Shown here: one piece after another, positions 27,690 to 36,232 of the stretch
How the letters are laid out: each line of letters opens with the position of its first letter
Numbering within the stretch: the stretch's first letter is position 1
NCBI RefSeq assembly: GCF_018499505.1
Contig: NZ_JAHDAC010000002.1
Location: 241,865 to 305,864 of the forward strand
Reading direction: 5' to 3'
DNA from: Streptococcus parasanguinis
GTDB lineage: Bacteria > Bacillota > Bacilli > Lactobacillales > Streptococcaceae
DNA: 64,000 nt
The notes under the pieces: model-generated
The model's input: the letters and a program-made list of their open reading frames with translations, nothing else
Database searches by the model: none
What the model was told of the DNA's origin: nothing
Program-made: the position numbers and the translations under genes

Positions 27690-28967
27690 TTAAGATATTA
27701 TTTCAATAATTTCTTTAACGCTTTCAGCCCTTTCTAGTATTTTAACATTTTTTTTGAATTCTGTAACTCTTTCTTGTGAATTTTTTTCATTCATGAAAAT
27801 GCGGGCAATGCGTTCCCCTTTTTTGACGTGCTCTCCCACTTTTTTGTCAAATACAATCCCTGTTTCGTAATCGAGGGGATCTGATTTGACAGCACGGCCA
27901 GCACCCAAGCGCATGGCAAACAAGCCAAACTCCATGGCAGGTAAAGCAGCAATGACGCCATCTTGGTCCGCTGTTACTTCAAGGACCTGATCCACTTTGA
28001 CGGGACGATGCAAATCTTCTAAGTCTCCACCTTGAGCCACAACCATTTCTTCAAACTTCGCTAAAGCCTGACCATTGATTAAGTGTTCATGGATGGCTTC
28101 AATCGATTGATCTACATTGGCCAATTTCAACATGATTTGCGCTAATTCACAAATAAACTCAGTTACGTCCGCTCGGCCCTGCCCTTTCAGAATATCCAAG
28201 GCTTCCAAAATTTCTAAACGATTACCAATGCTGGTTCCCAAAGGTTGGCTCATATCTGTAATGACAGCGATGGTTTTCCGACCCACTGCATTTCCAAGAT
28301 CCACCATGGTACGTGCTAAGCGACGAGCATCCTCAATATTCTTCATAAAGGCACCCTCGCCCACCGTCACGTCCAAAAGAATGGCATCCGCACCAGCAGC
28401 AATTTTCTTACTCATAACGGAGCTAGCAATCAATGGAATGGTATCCACTGTCGCCGTCACGTCACGAAGAGCATACAAAAGTTTGTCTGCTTTTACAAGT
28501 TGGTCGGATTGACCAATGACCGATAAGCCGATCTCCTGCACCTGCTGGATAAATTCCTCTTGGGTCCGTTCAATCTGGAAACCTTTAATGGATTCCAACT
28601 TATCGATGGTACCACCTGTGTGGCCTAAGCCACGGCCGCTCATTTTGGCAACCGGCACTCCGAAGCTTGCAACCAAAGGCACCAAGACCAAGGTTACCTT
28701 GTCTCCCACACCACCAGTCGAATGTTTGTCCACCTTGATCCCTGGAATAGCTGACAGATCAAACTGTTGCCCCGTTTGGACCATCTTCATGGTCATATGA
28801 GAAATTTCTTCCGTCGTCATCCCTTTAAAATAAACAGCCATAGCAAAAGCGGACATTTGGTAATCTGGAACCGTTCCAGCCACATATCCCTCAATCAACC
28901 ATTCAATTTCTTCCTTGTTTAAGGCTAGACCATCTCTTTTTTTCTGAATGATATCTACTGCTCTCAT
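27690..28967 (-). CDS. pdp: Pyrimidine-nucleoside phosphorylase
   Basis: 425-residue phosphorylase of the thymidine/pyrimidine phosphorylase family, releasing uracil or thymine and (deoxy)ribose-1-phosphate. Visible: [39 protein letters not shown] phosphate loop, [19 protein letters not shown] and [11 protein letters not shown]. Low-GC Gram-positive members act on both uridine and thymidine, so I prefer Pdp over DeoA. It overlaps the methyltransferase gene upstream by 4 bp. Confidence 0.94.
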   Translation of the reverse strand: MRAVDIIQKKRDGLALNKEEIEWLIEGYVAGTVPDYQMSAFAMAVYFKGMTTEEISHMTMKMVQTGQQFDLSAIPGIKVDKHSTGGVGDKVTLVLVPLVASFGVPVAKMSGRGLGHTGGTIDKLESIKGFQIERTQEEFIQQVQEIGLSVIGQSDQLVKADKLLYALRDVTATVDTIPLIASSVMSKKIAAGADAILLDVTVGEGAFMKNIEDARRLARTMVDLGNAVGRKTIAVITDMSQPLGTSIGNRLEILEALDILKGQGRADVTEFICELAQIMLKLANVDQSIEAIHEHLINGQALAKFEEMVVAQGGDLEDLHRPVKVDQVLEVTADQDGVIAALPAMEFGLFAMRLGAGRAVKSDPLDYETGIVFDKKVGEHVKKGERIARIFMNEKNSQERVTEFKKNVKILERAESVKEIIEIIS

Positions 28968-29557
28968 GATTCTTTCTCACTTCTTAAAATATAATAGCCT
29001 TTGTCTTTTTTTACAGTCTCACAATTGCCAAAGATCTCTTCCATCTTGGCCTTAGCACTTGGAGCCCCTTGTTTTTTCTGAATGACAATGGTCAAGTCTC
29101 CACCTGGTTTCAAATGTTCAAAACTACCGGTGATCACTTGGTGAACCACTTTTTTACCGGCTCGGATCGGCGGATTACTGATCACATGGTCAAAGACCCC
29201 TTCTACTGCTTCATAGACATCCGAAGAAAAGATCTGAGCTTCTACGCCGTTTCGGCTGGCATTTTTCTTAGCCAATTCTAGTGCCCGCTCATTGACATCG
29301 ACCATGGCCACGGCAACTCCCTGGGCTTTAGCTAGAGAGAGGCCGATTGGACCATAGCCACAGCCAACATCGAGGACACTTTCTCCTTCTTGAAAATCCA
29401 GGGTTGATAAAAGCACCTGGCTTCCATAGTCAATCATTTTTTTACTAAAGACGCCGGCGTCCGTATAGAAATTCATCTTTTGCCCCAATAAAACAACAGC
29501 CAGATCATGAATATCATGGGCTGCATCTGGGTTTACATCGAAATACATTTTACTCAT
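28964..29557 (-). CDS. Class I SAM-dependent methyltransferase (RsmC-like)
   Basis: 197 residues with the Rossmann SAM-binding motif VLDVGCGYGPIGLSLAKAQG (about 62-81), an acidic loop MVDVNERALELAKKN, and catalytic motif ISNPPIRAG (NPP(I/Y/F)-type, usually amino-methylation of nucleic acid bases or protein Gln). Half the size of E. coli RsmC and similar to its catalytic half; the exact substrate is unknown. It leads the nucleoside salvage operon and overlaps pdp by 4 bp. The ATG lies six bases after an extended -10 and has no binding site. Confidence 0.85.
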   Translation of the reverse strand: MSKMYFDVNPDAAHDIHDLAVVLLGQKMNFYTDAGVFSKKMIDYGSQVLLSTLDFQEGESVLDVGCGYGPIGLSLAKAQGVAVAMVDVNERALELAKKNASRNGVEAQIFSSDVYEAVEGVFDHVISNPPIRAGKKVVHQVITGSFEHLKPGGDLTIVIQKKQGAPSAKAKMEEIFGNCETVKKDKGYYILRSEKES

Positions 29558-29563
29558 AAGGTT

Positions 29564-29592
29564 ATTTTATCATAATTCACTCCTTTTTTAAA
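29564..29592 (-). promoter_or_regulatory. Promoter of the nucleoside salvage operon
   Basis: On the minus strand TTTAAA, 17 bp, TAAAAT with TGA extension (TGATAAAAT). It lies six bases before the methyltransferase ATG, so a leaderless mRNA is predicted. It is back to back with the coaA promoter at 29596-29624. Confidence 0.65.
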
Positions 29593-29595
29593 TCG

Positions 29596-29624
29596 TTTAC
29601 ATGACCTCTAAAAATTGGTATACT
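29596..29624 (+). promoter_or_regulatory. Promoter of coaA
   Basis: TTTACA, 17 bp, TATACT with TGG extension. A normal Shine-Dalgarno (AGGAG) precedes the ATG at 29648. Confidence 0.75.
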
Positions 29625-29647
29625 AAAGACTACAATAGGAGTGACAT

Positions 29648-30568
29648 ATGGACAAAGAATTTCTACATTTTGAAAAAATTAATCGGGAAACGTGGCAAAA
29701 TTTGCACCGCAAAACCACCCCACCTCTCTCTCAAACAGAGCTCAATTCTATTAAAAGTTTTAACGACCGCATCAACCTCCAGGATGTACGTGACGTCTAC
29801 CTGCCTTTGACAAACCTGATTGGAATCTACAAGCGTTCCAAAGAAGATTTGGCCTTCTCAAAAGGTATTTTTCTCCAAAAAACGAGTGAACGCCAACCCT
29901 TTATCATTGGGGTTTCAGGGAGCGTTGCGGTTGGAAAATCTACCACTAGCCGTTTACTTCAAATCCTGCTGTCTCGAACCTTTGAAGGCTCGAGCGTGGA
30001 ATTGGTGACAACGGATGGCTTTCTCTATCCAAATGCTATCTTAAAAGAACAAGAGATTCTCAATCGAAAAGGATTTCCAGAAAGCTATGATATGGAATTG
30101 CTTCTTGATTTTCTGAATCAGATCAAAAACAACAAGAGCGTAGAAATCCCTGTCTATTCCCACGAAATATACGATATTGTCCCAGATGAGAAGCAAACCA
30201 TTTTACCGGCTGATTTTGTCATTGTCGAAGGAATCAATGTCTTTCAAAATCCGCAAAATGACAGTCTCTATATGACCGATTTCTTTGATTTTTCGATCTA
30301 TGTGGATGCCGCAGTCGACGATATTGAATCTTGGTATATCGATCGCTTCCAAAAACTCCTTGCATTAGCTCAGAATGATCCCAATAACTACTACTATCGA
30401 TTTACGGAGCAACCCCTAGAAGAAGTTTTAAGCATGGCCCATCAGGTCTGGGAATCCATTAATTTAGTCAACTTGCAACATTACATCCAACCAACCAGAA
30501 ACCGAGCTGATCTGATTCTCCATAAGGCAACCAACCATGAAATCGATGAAATTTATCTCAAACGCTAG
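29648..30568 (+). CDS. coaA: Pantothenate kinase, type I
   Basis: 306-residue P-loop kinase performing the first step of coenzyme A synthesis, phosphorylation of pantothenate. Walker [13 protein letters not shown] (about 90-101), [28 protein letters not shown] and the C-terminal [12 protein letters not shown]...[17 protein letters not shown] are all typical. Length matches E. coli-type CoaA. Divergent from the nucleoside operon. Confidence 0.96.
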   Translation: MDKEFLHFEKINRETWQNLHRKTTPPLSQTELNSIKSFNDRINLQDVRDVYLPLTNLIGIYKRSKEDLAFSKGIFLQKTSERQPFIIGVSGSVAVGKSTTSRLLQILLSRTFEGSSVELVTTDGFLYPNAILKEQEILNRKGFPESYDMELLLDFLNQIKNNKSVEIPVYSHEIYDIVPDEKQTILPADFVIVEGINVFQNPQNDSLYMTDFFDFSIYVDAAVDDIESWYIDRFQKLLALAQNDPNNYYYRFTEQPLEEVLSMAHQVWESINLVNLQHYIQPTRNRADLILHKATNHEIDEIYLKR

Positions 30569-30617
30569 AGAAAATGGCCTGTTAACGGTACTTTTTTAAG
30601 GAAAAGCTATTTTAGGC

Positions 30618-30646
30618 TTGTCAAATCTTAACTTTTCATATATAAT
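30618..30646 (+). promoter_or_regulatory. Promoter of rpsT
   Basis: TTGTCA, 17 bp, TATAAT, about 34 bp before the rpsT start. Confidence 0.82.
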
Positions 30647-30679
30647 GAGATAGTTAGATTATCAATGGAGGTGAATAAC

Positions 30680-30913
30680 TTGGCAAACATTAAATCAGCT
30701 ATCAAACGCGCTGAATTGAACGTTAAACAAAACGAAAAAAACTCAGCTCAAAAATCAGCTATGCGTACTGCAATCAAAGCTTTTGAAGCAAACCCATCTG
30801 AAGAACTTTACCGCGCTGCTAGCTCAGCTATCGATAAAGCAGAAACTAAAGGTTTGATCCACAAGAACAAAGCTAGCCGTGATAAAGCACGTCTTGCAGC
30901 GAAACTTGGTTAA
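30680..30913 (+). CDS. rpsT: 30S ribosomal protein S20
   Basis: 77-residue basic protein of the small subunit. The sequence [21 protein letters not shown]... is a full S20. The start is TTG at 30680: a strong GGAGGTGA lies five bases before it. The ATG at 30665, which would add five residues, overlaps this site and is not used. S20 with a non-ATG start is known from other bacteria as a weak-initiation feature. A terminator follows 20 bp after the stop. Confidence 0.96.
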   Translation: MANIKSAIKRAELNVKQNEKNSAQKSAMRTAIKAFEANPSEELYRAASSAIDKAETKGLIHKNKASRDKARLAAKLG

Positions 30914-30933
30914 TCAAGAACAGCATAAAAATC

Positions 30934-30955
30934 AAGCTCTCCGGAGCTTTTTTTG
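30934..30955 (+). terminator. Intrinsic terminator after rpsT
   Basis: AAGCTC-TCCG-GAGCTT hairpin plus seven T. Confidence 0.92.
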
Positions 30956-30979
30956 TGCCTAAAATTTTGAGAGGTGCTT

Positions 30980-31489
30980 ATGAAAATCGTTATTATCGGC
31001 TATTCTGGGTCTGGAAAATCCACCTTGGCTGAAAACTTATCCCGCCACTACTCCATTCCCAAGCTCAACATGGATACCCTTCAATTTCAACCGGGCTGGA
31101 TAGACAGTGACCGGGATACGATGGAAGGTGAGATGAGACAGTTTCTCAGCGATCATAAAGACTGGGTCATTGATGGCAATTACTCTTGGTGCTACTATGA
31201 GGAGAGAATGGAGCAAGCTGACCAGATTATCTTTCTCAACTTCTCTCGTTGGAACTGCCTCTTTAGAGCCTGGAAACGATACCGCCGTTATAAAGGCAGG
31301 GTCCGTGAGAGTATGGCAGCAGGCTGCCCTGAACGCTTTGACTGGGAATTCATCCGTTGGATCCTTTGGGATGGACGAACAAAAAGTGCCAGAGAAAGGT
31401 ATCAAAGCATCCACTCCACCTACCCTGAGAAATTTCTCTCTCTTAAGAATCAAAAAGAGCTAGATGCGTTTCTAAAAAACATACAATAA
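30980..31489 (+). CDS. Small P-loop kinase, DNA topology modulation (FlaR)-like
   Basis: 169-residue protein starting MKIVIIGYSGSGKSTLAENLSRHYSIPKLNMDTLQFQPGW, an adenylate-kinase-like fold with Walker A GYSGSGKST and the DxLxxxPGW pattern of the family annotated as topology modulation protein or FlaR. ATG 30980 follows GAGAGGTG; the GTG at 30974 belongs to this site. The family name comes from old work and the biochemical activity is not established; a small-molecule kinase is plausible. Confidence 0.82.
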   Translation: MKIVIIGYSGSGKSTLAENLSRHYSIPKLNMDTLQFQPGWIDSDRDTMEGEMRQFLSDHKDWVIDGNYSWCYYEERMEQADQIIFLNFSRWNCLFRAWKRYRRYKGRVRESMAAGCPERFDWEFIRWILWDGRTKSARERYQSIHSTYPEKFLSLKNQKELDAFLKNIQ

Positions 31490-31490
31490 A

Positions 31491-31518
31491 AAAGGTTGGG
31501 ATATCAATCCCAACCTTA
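31491..31518. terminator. Hairpin after the P-loop kinase gene
   Basis: AAGGTTGGGA / TCCCAACCTT around a short loop, preceded by A-rich sequence. A closely similar hairpin (31940-31966) closes the other side of the repeat region. Confidence 0.75.
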
Positions 31519-31938
31519 AAATGTAGACAAACTATTTTAAAGTAAAATAAATTAAGCGATTCTGATAAGAAATAAAATTGAGTTCCATTTTTTAGATGAA
31601 TCAAGAAAATACCAAAACTTTCCGCTGTGAGTAAAGTGCCTGAAACAATAACGATTCAGGCACTCGGAATTATTGAGAGTAAAACAGTTTGGGAAACTGT
31701 TTTAGCCTGAGCCCAGAAATTAAAGAGCGAAGGGGCTCAAAACTAATTGAACACGGGCTGCGGATTGTGTCAAAAAGATAAGTTCTCCTAGAATCGAAAG
31801 ATTCTGCGTCAAACTTCCTATTTTGACTTTATCCGCAGACGCCCTCTGTATCTTAATTTAGTCATGGAACTTCGTAGAAGTTCGCTGACGTCCGTACTCA
31901 CCTAAGGAAAGTTTTTTATATGACTTTGTCTTCAATCT
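31518..31938 (-). repeat. BOX-like modular structured repeat, copy 2 (expanded)
   Basis: Minus-strand copy of the family at 2379-2612. Its ends match copy 1 almost exactly (AACTTTCCTTAGG...GAACTTC...GAAGTTCCATGACT at one end, AGTGCCTGAA...TTCAGGCACT and GCGGAAAGTT at the other). The middle hairpin is replaced by about 190 bp of extra hairpins, such as AAACAGTTTCCC/AAACTGTTT, GAATCTTTCGATTC and GTCTGCGGAT/ATCCGCAG. The core is 303 bp (31614-31916) against 137 bp in copy 1. The flanks also match copy 1 down to the AATAGTTTGTCTACATT end. No gene is visible in this 478-bp gap. Confidence 0.75.
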
Positions 31939-31939
31939 G

Positions 31940-31966
31940 AGGTTGGGATTTATATCCCAACCTTTT
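31940..31966 (-). terminator. Intrinsic terminator after ldcB
   Basis: AGGTTGGGAT / ATCCCAACCT hairpin directly after the ldcB stop at 31968. Confidence 0.75.
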
Positions 31967-31967
31967 C

Positions 31968-32747
31968 TTATTTATCAACGTAATCGCCACCGGTGAAGCC
32001 ATAGTATTCTTCTAGACTCAAACCTGAGTCAGCGATATCTTGCGCTTCTTTTCCGATATAGCGGAGATGCCAGCTTTCTGGCATGTAGCCTGTCACTTTT
32101 TCTTTTCCTTCTTGGTAACGAACCACAAAGCCATATTTAGCGGCGTTCTTAAGCAACCACTTACTTGGTCCAGGTTCTGTCACCAGATTACCACTGGTAT
32201 CGATCAAATCAAAGGTCAAACCAGTTTGATGTTCACTATAACCCGGTCTTGCAGAATACCGATCGGCGGCTTCCTGACCATCTTGATTGACATAGTTTTG
32301 GTAGAGGCCAACTTGGGTATCGTAGCTACGAAAACCACTATATTGGTCACTGATCGGATATCCTTCTGCCTGCATGGCTGCGATCAATTCATGAAGGGCT
32401 GAAACAGCTTCAGGATCTTCACCTGGGTTAAAGTCAGGCGACAAGGGATAATGTTTGTTGGCGATCATGACCTCACCATATTTCCCTTTGACACTATAGT
32501 AAGAACCATTATAGCTCACACCAGAGTCCACTTTCACATCTGACTTACCAGCTTTTGACGACTCTTCTTTTCCTGTCTCCTTTGACGTATCCTTTGCAGA
32601 AGACGTTTCTTTGGAAGACTTGGTTTGCGTTTGTTTGCTTTCTTCTTTTGCAGAAGATTTAGAACTAGTGGAATGAGATTGGGAGCAAGCTGTCAGGGTT
32701 AACAAGGCAACTGTCACCAAAGTTAATTTGGAAAATCTTGCTTTCAT
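31968..32747 (-). CDS. ldcB: D-Ala-D-Ala/L,D-carboxypeptidase lipoprotein (VanY/M15B family)
   Basis: 259-residue surface lipoprotein. The signal peptide ends with lipobox LLTLTAC, followed by a Ser/Lys/Glu-rich spacer (about 25-75) and an M15B peptidase domain. Zinc-site motifs are visible: SGFRSYDTQVGLY, SARPGYSEHQTGLTFDL (His and Asp) and PESWHLRYIG (His). Pneumococcal LdcB/DacB trims tetrapeptide side chains of peptidoglycan to tripeptides and is the closest comparison. The gene follows the TcaA-like gene by nine bases and is co-transcribed with it. Confidence 0.9.
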   Translation of the reverse strand: MKARFSKLTLVTVALLTLTACSQSHSTSSKSSAKEESKQTQTKSSKETSSAKDTSKETGKEESSKAGKSDVKVDSGVSYNGSYYSVKGKYGEVMIANKHYPLSPDFNPGEDPEAVSALHELIAAMQAEGYPISDQYSGFRSYDTQVGLYQNYVNQDGQEAADRYSARPGYSEHQTGLTFDLIDTSGNLVTEPGPSKWLLKNAAKYGFVVRYQEGKEKVTGYMPESWHLRYIGKEAQDIADSGLSLEEYYGFTGGDYVDK

Positions 32748-32756
32748 GGGAATCTC

Positions 32757-34544
32757 CTATGATTCTTTTGTTACGACAATATCTGTAATCACATAACTTG
32801 CACCTACTTTTTTCAAGGTGTAGGTCTTGTACTTGCGGTTTTGTGAATCTGGATGGCTATCTGTATAATGCACGGTAAAGTCTTCATAAGTCTTGATCGT
32901 TACCACACCATTTTCTTCAGTGACACTTTGAATGTCCAAAGCTCCTGGAGTATAGTAGTCAATCTTAGCCTTTCGAACACCATCACCAGTTGTGAACTCA
33001 ACCATGTCTTTGTAGGCTTGACTTTGTGTGTCATAGTATTTAGAGTAGGTGTTGTTTCGATTTGAAACGGAGCTAAAGACAGCGTCGCGGTACTCTTTCA
33101 AGAACTCTTCTGCCAAGGTCCGATTTTGTTCTTCTTTGGCTGCTTGCGCTTTCTTAGCATCTTGTGCACTCTTGATGCGTTTTAGGGTATCTTTGGCTAG
33201 TTTAAGTTCGATCGGATCGTTCTCACCCTCTTCAATCGTCACCTTAGCCTTCTCAGTTGTATAGGTTTCCCCATTCATGTTGAAGACAGCATGCACTTCA
33301 ATTTCTTGATAAGGGATGCTATCTACCTCAAAGGTCGTGCTGGTTCCGACTTCTTTGCCGTTAACCACAACCTTCACATCTGTTGGGTTTTCAACTTCAT
33401 CTGGAAACTCAACTTCTAAATTGCGTTTTTCAGAATTCAACTGCAATTCTAAATTATTCTTGGTTGCTTTTTTAGGATTGAGATGGATCTTAGAAGTGAC
33501 ATTTCCGACCTCTGTTTTAGCAGTTAATTCCATTTCTTTTGTATTGTAATGGAAAGAACCAAGATCTGTCACTGCATCTTTTTTCAAGGTTACCGTTTTA
33601 TTGGCAGCCACTTTGAGTTTGGCTTGGTCCAAATTGGTCTTGACCTTCACTTGTACTGGATAGCTGGCCACACGGTATTCTTGGAAGATTCCAAATTTCT
33701 TGTCCGCTTTTTCCAAACCAAAGATCTTGTTTCCAGATTTATCCGTATAGCTGCCTTCTCCACCATTATCAATGATCTTGTTCAACTCTGTGCCGATATC
33801 GACCCCTTGATCTTCCATGCTGGTAATAAAGCTTTCGGCTTCATCCTTTGTCCATTTATCGTTATCGGTTGAAAGCAGATCTGCTGCTTCGCGATAATCC
33901 TTGGTGTCCACTGCCTTAATAAATTTATCTGCAGTCACTTCGACACGCGTTGTTGACTGGAAGTAAAAGAAGGCTGCTACCAAAGCGATCACAAGGACTG
34001 CAATAGCAGAAATAATCCCAATTTTCTTCTTGGAAAGTTTCTTTTCACCCTTCGTTTTAGGGGCCTTTTGTTTTTTCTGAGCTGGGCCTGCTTCTGTAAC
34101 ATTTGGACCAGCAAAGACCTGCGTTTGCTCAGCGGCAAGTGGAGCCGTATACTCTTGAGTTTGCTGTTGAGGAACATATTCCTGTGTTTCTTCAGTTGCA
34201 TCTGGAGTCGCAAATTCTGCTTCAGGTACAGGTCCTACAAAAAACTCGAAGTTTTGACTTTTAGCTGCGGTAAATTCTTCTGCACTTGGCTTGCGGCCAT
34301 AGGTTTCTTCAAAATGTTGCAACCAAGCCTGACGAGCTGCTAGAAGTGGATCGACATTCTTCACTTCTTCAACTGGTTCAACTACTGGTTCCTCAACAGG
34401 AGCTACTTCCTCTGCTGGGGCATTTCCTGCGATAGACTGAATTTGTTTCAAATCAAATCCACAGGCTTTCCCAGCCATAAACTCTTCTGGTGACGGTTTG
34501 CGACCGATCACTTTTTCAAATAATTCAACCCATTTCTTTTGCAT
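32757..34544 (-). CDS. TcaA-like membrane protein with two N-terminal W-FE-GR motifs
   Basis: 595 residues from ATG 34544, preceded by GGGAGAAGAG; a longer frame to 34562 lies in that site. Two copies of a ~30-residue motif (KKWVELFEKVIGRKPSPEEF at 3-22 and RQAWLQHFEETYGRKPSAEEF near 67-87) stand where zinc-ribbon relatives have a Cys motif. Then come an acidic/Gln-rich linker, a Lys-rich stretch, one membrane helix (about 172-193) and a long outside region (VTADKFIKAVDTKDYREAADLL..., then beta-rich repeats, and a final domain ADYYTPGAL-like near the end) resembling staphylococcal TcaA. Function unknown; the neighbour ldcB suggests the cell envelope. Confidence 0.75.
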   Translation of the reverse strand: MQKKWVELFEKVIGRKPSPEEFMAGKACGFDLKQIQSIAGNAPAEEVAPVEEPVVEPVEEVKNVDPLLAARQAWLQHFEETYGRKPSAEEFTAAKSQNFEFFVGPVPEAEFATPDATEETQEYVPQQQTQEYTAPLAAEQTQVFAGPNVTEAGPAQKKQKAPKTKGEKKLSKKKIGIISAIAVLVIALVAAFFYFQSTTRVEVTADKFIKAVDTKDYREAADLLSTDNDKWTKDEAESFITSMEDQGVDIGTELNKIIDNGGEGSYTDKSGNKIFGLEKADKKFGIFQEYRVASYPVQVKVKTNLDQAKLKVAANKTVTLKKDAVTDLGSFHYNTKEMELTAKTEVGNVTSKIHLNPKKATKNNLELQLNSEKRNLEVEFPDEVENPTDVKVVVNGKEVGTSTTFEVDSIPYQEIEVHAVFNMNGETYTTEKAKVTIEEGENDPIELKLAKDTLKRIKSAQDAKKAQAAKEEQNRTLAEEFLKEYRDAVFSSVSNRNNTYSKYYDTQSQAYKDMVEFTTGDGVRKAKIDYYTPGALDIQSVTEENGVVTIKTYEDFTVHYTDSHPDSQNRKYKTYTLKKVGASYVITDIVVTKES

Positions 34545-34610
34545 GGATCTCTTCTCCCTCATTATAAAATAGGGAAAGTGGGTTCCCCCACCTTCCGTTT
34601 TGTGATATTG

Positions 34611-35762
34611 TTAGAATCCAAAGTTAGAGAAATTTGGAGCACTTGGAATAAATCCTACGGCTACTTGTTCTAAAATACGAGCATTCACATAAATGACAAA
34701 GATGGCAATGAGAAGCAAGACAACAGATGATGCTACTAGAAGCAAGAATTTATCTGCTTTAAAGCTTGTCTTGTTCAATCCTTGATGAACGACATAGCAT
34801 GTTCCAACAAAGAACAAGAAGAAAATAAGGAAGTTTACAAAGCCATAAAATTCATAAACTTTTACAAGACCTATTAAGAAAGCAAGGAGGGCAAGTGGCA
34901 ATGTGTAAACAGACAAACGTCCAAACTCTTCAAATGAACGACCGTAACTGTATTCCTTATCTTGAAGAACTACACGACGAACAAAGAATCCAGCTACTTG
35001 GAAGGCGTAAAGGCTAAAGAATAGGGAAATCAATGTCAACATAAAGGCACGGAAATCCATTCCATAACCACCTGTAAATCCACTAGCTGTGAAGAATGTC
35101 CCCAAGGTCAAGACAAAGGCAGTCAAGACATACTGTAAAATTCCATTAAGTGCTTTTGGATTTTCAACAGCAGTTGGACGTTTCAAAGCTGAAAGGAACC
35201 AATTCCAGTAACCGCCAACGGCTACACCAAATTGACTTGGTTGTGCAGGATAGGCTTGTCCTGGTTGACCTTGGTAAGGAGCTTGTTGATAAGCTGCTTG
35301 AGTAGGTTGTTGGTAGGCTTGTTGTGGAGCTTGTTGTGGAGCTTGTTGGAAAGCAGGTCCATTCGCTGGAGCAGCTTGAGGAGCCGGTTCTTGAACTGGA
35401 GCTGCAACTGGTTCTTCTGCAGGAGCAGCTGGCGCTGCGACAAACTCTGGAGCTTGTGGAGCTGCGACTGGTTCTTCAACAGGGGCAGTTGGTGCTGCGA
35501 CAAACTCTGGGGCTTGTGGAGCTGCGACTGGTTCTTCAACAGGGGCAGTTGGCGCTGCAACAAACTCTGGGGCTTGTGGAGCTGCTACTGGTTCTTCCAC
35601 AGGTGCAGTTGGTGCTGCGACAAATTCAGGGGCTTGTGGGGTTTCTGGAACCACTACTTCTTCTTGAAATTCTCCTGCAGCCAGTGCTTGAGCAATTTCT
35701 TCTGCACTAGCAGAACGACCATTTACGGCTTCGAAATAATCCAGCCAATCTTGTTTTGACAT
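34611..35762 (-). CDS. Yip1/DUF6574-like membrane protein with W-FE-GR motif and 20-residue Ala/Pro repeats
   Basis: 383 residues in three parts. Residues 2-30 (KQDWLDYFEAVNGRSASAEEI) repeat the motif seen twice in the neighbouring TcaA-like protein. Residues about 42-150 are a low-complexity region with four copies of a 20-residue unit (APEFVAAPTAPVEEPVAAPQ) and then a Gln/Pro/Tyr-rich part. The C-terminal ~200 residues hold five or six membrane helices (starting YWNWFLSALKRP, then GILQYVLTAFVLTLGTFF). A promoter TTGAAA-17-TATAAT lies at 35797-35825. Function unknown; long Pro/Ala linkers often span the wall or keep a head domain away from the membrane. Confidence 0.78.
   Translation of the reverse strand: MSKQDWLDYFEAVNGRSASAEEIAQALAAGEFQEEVVVPETPQAPEFVAAPTAPVEEPVAAPQAPEFVAAPTAPVEEPVAAPQAPEFVAAPTAPVEEPVAAPQAPEFVAAPAAPAEEPVAAPVQEPAPQAAPANGPAFQQAPQQAPQQAYQQPTQAAYQQAPYQGQPGQAYPAQPSQFGVAVGGYWNWFLSALKRPTAVENPKALNGILQYVLTAFVLTLGTFFTASGFTGGYGMDFRAFMLTLISLFFSLYAFQVAGFFVRRVVLQDKEYSYGRSFEEFGRLSVYTLPLALLAFLIGLVKVYEFYGFVNFLIFFLFFVGTCYVVHQGLNKTSFKADKFLLLVASSVVLLLIAIFVIYVNARILEQVAVGFIPSAPNFSNFGF
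35400..35640 (-). repeat. Tandem 60-bp coding repeats
   Basis: Four consecutive 60-bp units encoding the 20-residue Ala/Pro/Glu repeat of the Yip1-like protein. The inner copies differ by only a few bases, so copy number may vary between strains. Confidence 0.88.
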
Positions 35763-35796
35763 AATGAATCTCCTTAACTATTGTTTATACTAGGGT

Positions 35797-35825
35797 ATTA
35801 TACAAAATTTCTGAACCATTTTCAA
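35797..35825 (-). promoter_or_regulatory. Promoter of the Yip1-like/TcaA-like/ldcB operon
   Basis: TTGAAA, 17 bp, TATAAT on the minus strand, about 34 bp before the ATG at 35762 with GGAG in between. Confidence 0.78.
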
Positions 35826-35898
35826 TGAAAGACTGGAAAATCCCTGTAATATCTTTTGAAAAACATACAAATTCTACTCATTTTTAGAAATTAGTAAA

Positions 35899-35931
35899 GA
35901 AAACGACCTCCTTTCAGAGGTCGTTTTTTAG
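35899..35931. terminator. Bidirectional terminator after the rhodanese gene
   Basis: AACGACCTC / GAGGTCGTT hairpin with T runs on both strands, overlapping the rhodanese stop codon. Confidence 0.88.
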
Positions 35932-36212
35932 GATTCAAATGCATCCATGCCACCTTGGACGTTGGTCACATCATAGCCTTGCTCTTCCAAAAATTGGCAA
36001 GCACGTGCTGAGCGTCGACCAGACTTGCAGATGACATAATAGGGCTGATCCTTCTCTAATTCCTGGTAGCGATCTGCTAACTCAGATAAGGGAAGAAGAC
36101 GAACCCCATATAAGTGAAGGGCATCATATTCCTCCTGCTCGCGTACATCAAGAACGTGTAAATCTCCTTTTTGATAAGCTTGGTAAAAGCTTGAAAATGG
36201 AATTTCTTTCAT
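35928..36212 (-). CDS. Rhodanese-like domain protein
   Basis: 94-residue single rhodanese domain. The motif HVLDVREQEEYD and the active-site loop VICKSGRRSARAC (catalytic Cys about 63) are intact, so a sulfur-carrier or sulfurtransferase role is likely, with unknown partner. The last gene of a probable unit with the YbaK-type and UDG-like genes (gaps of 12-20 bp). Confidence 0.9.
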   Translation of the reverse strand: MKEIPFSSFYQAYQKGDLHVLDVREQEEYDALHLYGVRLLPLSELADRYQELEKDQPYYVICKSGRRSARACQFLEEQGYDVTNVQGGMDAFES

Positions 36213-36232
36213 GATTTCTCCTATAATTTATG

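Noticed and set aside
30665..30679. ATG at 30665 as start of rpsT
   Set aside because: It lies inside the strong GGAGGTGA binding site; the TTG at 30680 gives the exact S20 N-terminus.
35222..35759. Long open frames on both strands in the repeat region of the Yip1-like gene
   Set aside because: They come from the low-complexity 60-bp repeats, which lack stops in several frames; their proteins are Leu/Gln or Trp/Ser-rich nonsense.
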